Source of the DNA: JAAYFT01 sp036562765
Lineage (GTDB): Bacteria > Bacillota > Clostridia > Tissierellales > Tissierellaceae
Assembly (NCBI GenBank): GCA_036562765.1
Contig: DATCJO010000147.1
Location: 1 to 7,321, forward strand
Length of the DNA stretch: 7,321 nucleotides
Reading direction: 5' to 3'
Every line of letters starts with the position of its first letter. The first letter of the stretch is position 1. Shown here in pieces: positions 1-4,897 of the stretch. The position numbers and the translations under genes are program-made. The notes under the pieces are model-generated. The model did no database searches, had not been told where the DNA came from, and saw nothing but the letters and a program-made list of their open reading frames with translations.

Positions 1-414
1 TTTGGGTTTCGAATGTCCCAAATAACGTCCTATTGCTAGAGCGTGTTCCCAAAAACCTTTTTTATTCTTATAAGCCGAAAGCTCGCAATCTATTATTGGT
101 GGCAGGTTAGGTATGCTATTTTTTATCATATCAGGTAGTCCCAAAAATTTGGGACAAATAAACTCTTTGGGCTCAACACTTATAACTCTTGGAACAAAAA
201 CTGCATCCACTTTGTCAATCAAATCGATAACGTGACCGTGAAAAACTTTTATAGGTAAACAGGCGTCATCGACAGTGAATTCCAACCCGTCTTTTAATAT
301 TTTTTTGTTGGTTGGTTTCGATAAAATAACTTCATAACCCAGAGATTCGAAGAATGTTTTCCAGAATGGGTAATAAACGTAATAAAGAAGGGCTCGTGGG
401 ATACCTATTCGCAT
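1..414 (-). CDS. 2-hydroxyacyl-CoA dehydratase/activase-related protein (DUF2229-like), partial
   Basis: Seen: an open frame of 138 codons from an ATG at 412-414 to the window edge, preceded by a strong GAGGGGG ribosome binding site. The product begins MRIGIPRALLYYVYYPFWK and carries VDDACLPIKVFHGHV (about 48-62), FVPRVISVEPKEFICPKFLG (about 73-92) and PPIIDC (105-110). The cysteines at about 52, 87 and 110 are candidate iron-sulfur ligands. Known: this pattern matches proteins annotated as acyl-CoA dehydratase activase-related or DUF2229, relatives of the 2-hydroxyglutaryl-CoA dehydratase system of anaerobes; their exact reaction is mostly unproven. Inferred: a soluble Fe-S protein of anaerobic metabolism. 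It lies 112 bases beyond the spoVA-linked operon, and that gap contains no convincing terminator, so read-through is possible. The C-terminus is outside the window. The family call is fairly sure and the function is not. Confidence 0.72.
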   Translation of the reverse strand, partial: MRIGIPRALLYYVYYPFWKTFFESLGYEVILSKPTNKKILKDGLEFTVDDACLPIKVFHGHVIDLIDKVDAVFVPRVISVEPKEFICPKFLGLPDMIKNSIPNLPPIIDCELSAYKNKKGFWEHALAIGRYLGHSKPK

Positions 415-526
415 TAAAACCCCCTCTTTTGTATATACTTTCCAATTTACTATTATTTCCTAATTAAACGTTTATTATTTAGGCTGCAATACAAAACTTA
501 AGCTTTTTTTAGCAAAAAAAAATAAT

Positions 527-898
527 TCATTTTCCAAGAAAATAGAGTATCAAAATTCGAGCAACGCCAACTTTGCAAAAAAGATAAGGCCAAGGTCTTT
601 TATAGGTGGCTATTGGATTTATGAAATCCCAGAATGTCACCGTATCCTTGCTTTTTAGGCCTAGGCCGATTAAAATCAAAACCAGCGGAGAAAAGTACGG
701 TACTACGATATTGCCCCCATAATAATTTATAGAGCTGAAAATTCCTCCTGAAATAACTTCCGTTATCTGGGAATTAAACACCATTGCCGCGAATATATCG
801 AGTAGGTTAGCAATAATACATATCGAAAATACCCGGCCAATATACTTAGGACTCACTATTAAAATGGTCAGCAGAATACCAATAATATCCAGAAACAT
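527..898 (-). CDS. Unrecognised small membrane protein, last gene of the spoVA operon
   Basis: I do not recognise this 123-residue protein. It is strongly hydrophobic, with likely membrane segments at about residues 1-16, 22-41 and 63-82, and a shorter hydrophobic stretch at the C-terminus after a basic, aromatic region (YKRPWPYLF, about 99-107). It has no signal peptidase site and no catalytic motif that I can see. The ATG at 896-898 is chosen because GAGG at 905-908 sits six bases upstream of it; a TTG at 902-904 is in frame but too close to that site. The start lies 14 bases after the spoVAE stop, so it is almost certainly co-transcribed and may be translationally coupled. It is not similar by eye to SpoVAA, SpoVAB, SpoVAEA or SpoVAF. 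A role in the spore inner membrane is inferred from position only. Confidence 0.75.
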   Translation of the reverse strand: MFLDIIGILLTILIVSPKYIGRVFSICIIANLLDIFAAMVFNSQITEVISGGIFSSINYYGGNIVVPYFSPLVLILIGLGLKSKDTVTFWDFINPIATYKRPWPYLFCKVGVARILILYFLGK

Positions 899-912
899 TT
901 TCAACCTCGTCT

Positions 913-1266
913 TTATTTAGGTTTTGGATTAAAAATAAGAGCCATAATATATCCAAAAACTATCGCCGCCGTAATTCCTGCAGCAGCAGATCTCAAGCCA
1001 CCAGTTAGAATTCCCAAAAGGCCATACTTATTTACTTCTTCAATTACTCCTCTTGCGAGCGTATGGCCGAAACCTGGCAATGGTACAGTTGCTCCAGCTC
1101 CAGCAAGGTCTACTAAAGGCTGATAAAGTCCAAGGGCACTCAAAATTACACCCAGAGTTACAAAAAGGACAAGTACGTGGGCTGGTGCTAACGGCGTAAA
1201 GTCCATCAATACTTGTCCTATTGCGCATATCAATCCGCCTATTAAAAATGCCATTAAATAATCCAT
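913..1266 (-). CDS. spoVAE: Stage V sporulation protein AE (SpoVAEb type)
   Basis: A 117-residue integral membrane protein, matching the roughly 116-residue SpoVAEb of Bacillus. It opens with MDYLMAFLIGGLICAIGQVL, a membrane segment, followed by others at about residues 30-48 and 83-112. The family signature GAGATVPLPGFGHT lies at 56-69. Both the N-terminus and this signature resemble SpoVAC in the same operon, so the two are paralogues. Known: SpoVA membrane proteins form or regulate the channel that imports dipicolinic acid into the forespore and releases it in germination. The ATG at 1264-1266 is preferred because GAGGGA lies about six bases upstream of it. The frame stays open further upstream to 1323, but that extension would overlap the end of spoVAD and has no family similarity. 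The gap to the spoVAD stop is 20 bases. Confidence 0.93.
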   Translation of the reverse strand: MDYLMAFLIGGLICAIGQVLMDFTPLAPAHVLVLFVTLGVILSALGLYQPLVDLAGAGATVPLPGFGHTLARGVIEEVNKYGLLGILTGGLRSAAAGITAAIVFGYIMALIFNPKPK

Positions 1267-1286
1267 AAAAGTTCCCTCGCTATAAT

Positions 1287-2297
1287 TTACAAGTTTTCTA
1301 TAGCTACTGCATGAGCAATACATGGTATTGTTTCACCTTGTTGGACGCTGGTTGAACTTAATAGCGCTCCTGTAGCAACAAGAAGAATTCTATTGTATCT
1401 ACCTTTTTGCATTTCTTTGAAAATATATCCGAAAGTGACTACAGCAGCGCATGCGCATCCGCTTCCACCAGCATGCACGTCTTGCTGCGGACTGTAAATT
1501 AATAGTCCGCAATCGGTATACCTGTTTGAAACATCGAAGCCATTTTGTTTTAATAATTTTTCCGCTATATCTTTGCCAAAACTGGCAAGGTCCCCCGTTA
1601 ATATTAAATCATAATCTTCTGGGGAACGTTTGGAATCTTCAAGATGCTTTATGATGGTGTCAACCGCCGCTGGCGCCATTGCGCTCCCCATGTCATAGGG
1701 GTCGGCTGCACCCATATCAATTACTTTGCCCGTTGTCACATAAGTAATCCTAGGGTTTCGATTTTTTGTTGAAATTACCGCAGCCCCTGCGCCGGTTACC
1801 GTGCGCTGGGCTGTCGGAGGCCTTTGATTGCCAAGTTCGAGAGGAAATCTATACTGTCTTTCAGCAGAGCAAAAGTGACTTGAAGTACCTACTACTAGAT
1901 TATCTGCATATCCACCATCCACCAGCATTGCTCCCAAACCCAGACCTTCAGCTATGGTAGAACAAGCACCGTAAATACCATAAAAAGGTATTCCCAACTC
2001 TCGCGCAGCATAACTTGCAGCAATTATCTGATTGAGTAAGTCGCCCGCGATAAAATATTCTATCTCTTCGCTGGGAATACCACTTTTTTTAATGGCCATT
2101 TCAACTGCTTCTTTAAGCATCTTCTTTTCGGCTTTTTCCCACGTCTTTTCCTGAAAGTGAAAATCGTTCAATATTAGGTCAAAATAATCTTTTAAAGGTC
2201 CTTTCCCTTCTACAGGCCCAACGATCGATGCTGTAGCAATAATCGAGGGTGGATTATCAAATTTTACCGTTTGAGAGCCAAGTTTTTTGAGAGCCAT
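1287..2297 (-). CDS. spoVAD: Stage V sporulation protein AD, DPA-binding thiolase-fold protein
   Basis: A 336-residue soluble protein of normal family length. It begins MALKKLGSQTVKFDNPPSI and has the thiolase-like layout: YGIYGACSTIAEGLGLGAML around Cys112, GAGAAVISTKN at about 169-179, and DVHAGGSGCACAA around His275 and Cys281 near the C-terminus. Known: SpoVAD binds dipicolinic acid directly and works with SpoVAC and SpoVAE in DPA uptake at the forespore inner membrane; it has a thiolase fold but is not known to act as a thiolase. It is a core member of spoVA operons. The ATG at 2295-2297 has an excellent AGGAGGA site that overlaps the spoVAC stop codon TAG, nine bases upstream, which indicates tight translational coupling. 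There is no frameshift or missing region. Confidence 0.97.
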   Translation of the reverse strand: MALKKLGSQTVKFDNPPSIIATASIVGPVEGKGPLKDYFDLILNDFHFQEKTWEKAEKKMLKEAVEMAIKKSGIPSEEIEYFIAGDLLNQIIAASYAARELGIPFYGIYGACSTIAEGLGLGAMLVDGGYADNLVVGTSSHFCSAERQYRFPLELGNQRPPTAQRTVTGAGAAVISTKNRNPRITYVTTGKVIDMGAADPYDMGSAMAPAAVDTIIKHLEDSKRSPEDYDLILTGDLASFGKDIAEKLLKQNGFDVSNRYTDCGLLIYSPQQDVHAGGSGCACAAVVTFGYIFKEMQKGRYNRILLVATGALLSSTSVQQGETIPCIAHAVAIENL

Positions 2298-2306
2298 TTT
2301 GTCCTC

Positions 2307-2759
2307 CTAAAACTTTAATAAATAATAAATTAATCCAACTAATGCCGAGGTAGTTATACCATATACTAAAACAGGTCCGGCAACTACAAACATCTTAGCT
2401 CCTACTCCAAATACATACCCTTCACTTTTAAATTCCATAGCTGGGGCCACAATAGAGTTCGCAAATCCTGTAATGGGTACAATTGACCCTGCGCCGGCTC
2501 TTTTTCCTATTTGGTCGTATATTCCAAGGCCCGTCAAAAAAGAACCTAAAAATACTAAAGTAACTGCCGTGGCAGCAGCAGCTTCTTTTGTCTTTTCAAG
2601 ACCTAATGAAACATAAAAATTCAAAATTGCCTGTCCAATGGTGCAAATTATTCCTCCCACCAGGAAAGCCATTATTATATTTTTTAGATATGGAGGTTTG
2701 GGTTTAATTCTATTTACGAATTGCTGGTAATCTTGTTGTTCTTGTGTTATTTTTGACAT
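2307..2759 (-). CDS. spoVAC: Stage V sporulation protein AC
   Basis: A 150-residue integral membrane protein of typical family length. A polar N-terminus of about 25 residues rich in Gln, Lys and Pro is followed by membrane segments at about 27-47, 60-81 and 116-148. The signature GAGSIVPITGFANS lies at 89-102. Known: SpoVAC is the channel-like component of the SpoVA complex, reported in Bacillus to behave as a mechanosensitive channel, and it is needed for DPA loading and release. A GGGGAGAAG site stands upstream of the ATG at 2757-2759. The gene lies 17 bases after the dodecin stop and its own stop overlaps the spoVAD ribosome binding site, so it belongs to one transcript with both. In Bacillus subtilis spoVAC is preceded by spoVAA and spoVAB; neither is present here. 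Confidence 0.96.
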   Translation of the reverse strand: MSKITQEQQDYQQFVNRIKPKPPYLKNIIMAFLVGGIICTIGQAILNFYVSLGLEKTKEAAAATAVTLVFLGSFLTGLGIYDQIGKRAGAGSIVPITGFANSIVAPAMEFKSEGYVFGVGAKMFVVAGPVLVYGITTSALVGLIYYLLKF

Positions 2760-2776
2760 TGTAACTTCTCCCCAAA

Positions 2777-2989
2777 TTAAACTTCGGTAGTACCATCATC
2801 TTTAAAAGCAATGGCCACATCAGCCTTGTACTCTACTATTTTACCATCGCGGACATTAGCCGTCTGGTTTCTTACTTCTACACCAGTAATGTTCCTTATA
2901 GTTTTACTCGCATCTCTAACAGCATTTTCAACCGCTTCCTGCCAACTATTTTTAGATTCTCCAACTACTTCGATAATTTTTACTGTCAT
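2777..2989 (-). CDS. Dodecin family protein, probable flavin-binding dodecamer
   Basis: A 70-residue protein with the dodecin pattern: VKIIEVVGESKNSWQEAVEN, a helix with ASKTIRNITGVEV (27-39), then strands with ANVRDGKIVEYKADVAIAF (44-62). The length is typical. Known: dodecins are small beta-alpha-beta-beta proteins that assemble as hollow dodecamers and store or buffer flavins, and in some bacteria also bind coenzyme A. Odd: the flavin-stacking tryptophan of the characterised archaeal and Thermus dodecins, in the motif DWFEV, is Gly36 here. I recall the same ITGVEV-like form in other Firmicutes dodecins, so it may be a subclass with different ligand binding. The gene starts 21 bases after the 55-residue membrane protein and ends 17 bases before spoVAC, so forespore expression is inferred. 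The fold is fairly sure; the ligand is not. Confidence 0.88.
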   Translation of the reverse strand: MTVKIIEVVGESKNSWQEAVENAVRDASKTIRNITGVEVRNQTANVRDGKIVEYKADVAIAFKDDGTTEV

Positions 2990-3010
2990 AAACCTTTGCC
3001 CCCTTATTTA

Positions 3011-3178
3011 TTAAATCTCAATTTTATTTTTTCCTATTACTGAATCTTTATTCTGTAACTGTTCAATTACCAGTTTTGCGCTTTTAGGAGGGGTCCTAGT
3101 CTTTATATTTGTCATATATACGATACTTACAAAAGCTAAAATTAATATTAAAGCTATATAAAACAACTTTTTCTTCAA
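3011..3178 (-). CDS. Unrecognised 55-residue single-pass membrane protein, first gene of the spoVA operon
   Basis: I do not recognise this product. It starts MKKKLFYIALILILAFVSIV, a positively charged N-terminus and one hydrophobic segment (about 5-23). A polar tail of about 32 residues follows, basic and rich in Lys, Thr and Pro at first. This fits a single-pass protein with the tail on the far side of the membrane, or an uncleaved signal anchor; no lipobox cysteine is present. The start is the TTG at 3176-3178, because AGGTGG at 3185-3190 lies six bases upstream of it. The longer version from the TTG at 3191-3193 would bury that site in its second and third codons. The gene sits between the spoIIA terminator and the dodecin gene, where Bacillus has spoVAA. 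A forespore role is inferred from the promoter and the operon only. Confidence 0.7.
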   Translation of the reverse strand: MKKKLFYIALILILAFVSIVYMTNIKTRTPPKSAKLVIEQLQNKDSVIGKNKIEI

Positions 3179-3184
3179 CTTTAA

Positions 3185-3190
3185 CCACCT
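3185..3190 (-). promoter_or_regulatory. Ribosome binding site deciding a TTG start
   Basis: AGGTGG on the minus strand, followed by six bases and TTG AAG AAA AAG. It supports TTG at 3176-3178 as the start of the 55-residue protein. It would be inside the coding region if translation began at the upstream TTG. Confidence 0.65.
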
Positions 3191-3196
3191 CAAGAC

Positions 3197-3227
3197 TAGT
3201 ATTTGCCTTGTTTAGAATTACTTATAC
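3197..3227 (-). promoter_or_regulatory. Candidate sigF/sigG-type forespore promoter of the spoVA operon
   Basis: On the minus strand GTATA (3223-3227) is separated by 16 bases from GCAAATACTA (3197-3206). This fits the sigF pattern (GHATR, about 15-16 bases, GGHNANAMTW) with one mismatch, the second G. The last seven bases, AATACTA, are also one change from the sigG -10 pattern CATNMTA. It lies just after the spoIIA terminator and just before the first ribosome binding site, so transcripts would have a very short leader. Known: spoVA in Bacillus subtilis is under sigG. The exact sigma factor cannot be read from sequence alone. Confidence 0.5.
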
Positions 3228-3229
3228 AT

Positions 3230-3257
3230 AAAAAAATAAGCCTTTTCACCAAGGCTT
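3230..3257 (-). terminator. Intrinsic terminator of the spoIIA operon
   Basis: On the minus strand AAGCCTT and AAGGCTT form a 7-bp stem around a six-base loop and are followed by A and seven T. The hairpin begins within three bases of the sigF stop codon. It should separate spoIIA transcription from the spoVA-linked operon. Confidence 0.85.
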
Positions 3258-3258
3258 T

Positions 3259-3984
3259 TTATGAAATAAGTAAATTTTTTATTTTTGTGAGGATCTTTTT
3301 CTCTAGTCGCGATACCTGTACTTGAGTGATTCCTAAAATGTTTGCAATTTCAGTTTGAGTTTTTTCTTTAAAGTACCTAAGTATTATAATTTGTCTTTCT
3401 AATTTGGCTAATCTCGACAGAGCTTCTTTCAAAGCGATTTTGTCTAGCCATTGACTTTGTAGATGATCTTCATCGTTTAACTGGTCTATATAATAAATAG
3501 GAGCTCCATCGTCTTGAAATGCTACGTCATTTAACGAAACTATAGGTTGCGAAGCTTCGAGTCCTATTACCAATTCTTCTTTCGTTACACCAACTTCATC
3601 GGCAAGTTCTTCTATGGTAGGTTCCCTGTTTAATTCTTGAGTCAATTTTTCTTTTGCATTCTGTATTTTAACGGTTAAATCCTTCATGGACCGTGCCATT
3701 TTCACGGGTGTATTGTCCCTTAAAAATCTTTTTATTTCACCCAATATCATTGGGACTGCATACGTCGAAAATTTCACGTTGTATGCAAAATCAAATTTAT
3801 CTATTGCTTTTAATAACCCTATACTTCCAATCTGAAATAAATCCTCAACCTCATAACCTCTATTTGCGAATCTTTTTACTATACTCCAGACAAGTCCTAA
3901 ATTTAACGTAACTAGTTCATTTTTGGCTTCTTGATCTCCTGCTTTTGCTCTTTTTAACAATTCTAAAGTTCTTTCGGAATTCAT
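3259..3984 (-). CDS. sigF: RNA polymerase sigma factor SigF (SpoIIAC)
   Basis: A 241-residue sigma-70 family protein, slightly shorter than the 255 of Bacillus subtilis, the difference being at the two ends. Region 2 contains NRGYEVEDLFQIGSIGLLKA (41-60) and KFSTYAVPMILGEIKRFLRD (71-90), for core binding and -10 recognition. Region 3 spans about 94-150. Region 4 has ALSRLAKLERQIIILRYF (188-205) and the helix-turn-helix TQTEIANILGITQVQVSRLE (209-228), which reads the -35. Known: SigF is the first forespore-specific sigma factor, held inactive by SpoIIAB until septation and then switching on forespore genes. It is the last gene of spoIIA, 23 bases after the spoIIAB stop. Its start has only a modest site (GGGG, eight bases upstream), which could keep SigF below SpoIIAB levels; this last point is inference. 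Confidence 0.97.
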   Translation of the reverse strand: MNSERTLELLKRAKAGDQEAKNELVTLNLGLVWSIVKRFANRGYEVEDLFQIGSIGLLKAIDKFDFAYNVKFSTYAVPMILGEIKRFLRDNTPVKMARSMKDLTVKIQNAKEKLTQELNREPTIEELADEVGVTKEELVIGLEASQPIVSLNDVAFQDDGAPIYYIDQLNDEDHLQSQWLDKIALKEALSRLAKLERQIIILRYFKEKTQTEIANILGITQVQVSRLEKKILTKIKNLLIS

Positions 3985-4007
3985 AACTTTTACCCCAGAG
4001 ACTCTTA

Positions 4008-4439
4008 CTAATTTTTACTTTTTATCGTTTTACACATCTTAACTATTGTCCCCTTACCCGGAGTAGATTCTACTTCAAGCTTATCCATAAAGTTTTCCAT
4101 TATTGTGAATCCCATGCCGGATCTATCTAGTTCTGGTTTTGATGTCCATAAAGGCTGCCGTGCCTTTTCAATATCTTCAATCCCTTTTCCCCAATCTTGG
4201 ACCCATATTTCTATTTCATTCTCACGAAGGATTGCTTTTATCCTTATTATTCCAACGGTGTTTTCATAACCGTGTATTATACAATTGGTTACCGCTTCAG
4301 ATACAGCTGTCTTTATATCAGCCAGTTCATCCAGGGTAGGATTTAACTGCGAGGCAAAAGCTGCTACTACTACCCTTGCAAAAGCTTCATTTTGTGATTT
4401 ACTTAAAAAATCAATAGTCATTTCATTCAATATATCCAT
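4008..4439 (-). CDS. spoIIAB: Anti-sigma F factor and serine kinase SpoIIAB
   Basis: A 143-residue protein with the GHKL/HATPase fold: N box SEAVTNCIIHGYEN with Glu48 and Asn52, G1 box QDWGKGI with Asp82, and G2 box RSGMGFTIMENFMD at 106-119. The match to Bacillus SpoIIAB runs through the whole length (ARQPLWTSKPELDRSGMG). Known: SpoIIAB binds SigF and blocks it, and uses ATP to phosphorylate SpoIIAA; unphosphorylated SpoIIAA releases SigF in the forespore. The ATG at 4437-4439 is preceded by GGAGTGA, which directly follows the spoIIAA stop codon TAG, so the two proteins are probably made in coupled amounts. The kinase residues are all present. Confidence 0.98.
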   Translation of the reverse strand: MDILNEMTIDFLSKSQNEAFARVVVAAFASQLNPTLDELADIKTAVSEAVTNCIIHGYENTVGIIRIKAILRENEIEIWVQDWGKGIEDIEKARQPLWTSKPELDRSGMGFTIMENFMDKLEVESTPGKGTIVKMCKTIKSKN

Positions 4440-4450
4440 AAAATCACTCC

Positions 4451-4786
4451 CTACATTTTTTCGCTAGCTTCAATTTCATCTTTATAGCATGGGATTATAT
4501 TAAAAAGACCTGATATTTCAAAGATCCTCTTCACTTGCTTTCCAATATTGACCGCTCCTATTTTCCCTCCTATTTTTTGAAGGTGTTTATAGCGTCCAAT
4601 TAACATTCCTACCCCGGAACTATCCATAAAATTTACATATTTGAAATTAAACAATATCTTTTTGAATGTTTGTCGTGCAAGATATTCATCTAATTTCTCT
4701 TTTACAATTCCTGCCATGTGGTGATCTAATTCGCCTTTTAAGTTGACGATTAAAATGTCATTATAAGCTTTAAAAGTTACCCCCAT
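4451..4786 (-). CDS. spoIIAA: Anti-sigma F factor antagonist SpoIIAA
   Basis: A 111-residue STAS-domain protein. GELDHHMAG (18-26) and FMDSSGVGMLIGRYKHLQ (53-70) are the family signatures; the second serine of DSSG, Ser57, corresponds to the phosphorylated Ser58 of Bacillus subtilis. The C-terminal KRIFEISGLFNII is also conserved. Known: when dephosphorylated by SpoIIE it binds SpoIIAB and frees SigF. The start at 4784-4786 is forced to be at or after this ATG because an in-frame TAA directly precedes it. The upstream GGGGG is about 11 bases away, a loosely spaced site. It is the first gene of spoIIA, with a candidate sigH promoter 50-78 bases upstream and 11 bases between its stop and spoIIAB. 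Confidence 0.97.
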   Translation of the reverse strand: MGVTFKAYNDILIVNLKGELDHHMAGIVKEKLDEYLARQTFKKILFNFKYVNFMDSSGVGMLIGRYKHLQKIGGKIGAVNIGKQVKRIFEISGLFNIIPCYKDEIEASEKM

Positions 4787-4835
4787 TTAGTTCCATACCC
4801 CCGCATCATAAACATCATTTTTTGGGACAAATAAA

Positions 4836-4864
4836 CTTTTCTACAAATAATAGGAAATTCCTGC
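4836..4864 (-). promoter_or_regulatory. Candidate sigH promoter of the spoIIA operon
   Basis: On the minus strand GCAGGAATT (4856-4864) fully fits the sigH -35 pattern RNAGGAWWW. Eleven bases later GTAGAAAAG (4836-4844) fits RNNGAATWW at all but two positions. The expected start of transcription is near 4828, about 40 bases before spoIIAA. Known: spoIIA is transcribed by sigH RNA polymerase with Spo0A~P in Bacillus and clostridia. TGTAGAA at 4839-4845 (minus strand) is one base from the 0A box TGTCGAA, but it overlaps the -10, so its role is unclear. Confidence 0.6.
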
Positions 4865-4871
4865 TAAAAAT

Positions 4872-4897
4872 AAAAAAAACGCACAAAGTGCGTTTTT
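4872..4897 (-). terminator. Intrinsic terminator of dacF
   Basis: On the minus strand AAAAACGCAC and GTGCGTTTTT pair around a three-base TTT loop, and the T run continues to eight T, then A and five more T. The dacF stop codon lies at the start of the stem. It separates dacF from the sigH promoter of spoIIA just downstream. Confidence 0.9.

Noticed and set aside
480..526. Possible terminator after the 123-residue membrane protein
   Set aside because: There is a run of nine T on the minus strand, but no G:C-containing stem before it; the only pairing is A:T between the T run and a following A run.
415..526. Promoter for the left-edge gene
   Set aside because: TTGCAG with TAATTA 17 bases later, and a TATATAC nearer the gene, are present on the minus strand, but neither pairing is convincing in such AT-rich sequence.
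1267..1323. N-terminal extension of spoVAE
   Set aside because: The 19 added residues are cysteine- and serine-rich, unlike SpoVAE, and overlap the end of spoVAD. The ATG at 1264-1266 has a good ribosome binding site.
1451..1960. Two plus-strand open frames of 64-67 codons
   Set aside because: Both are antisense to spoVAD, whose protein is conserved over this range. No start signals or recognisable products.
3740..3754. CCCAAT/ATTGGG inverted repeat in sigF
   Set aside because: It encodes the conserved VPMILGE segment of region 2, so codon constraint explains it adequately.
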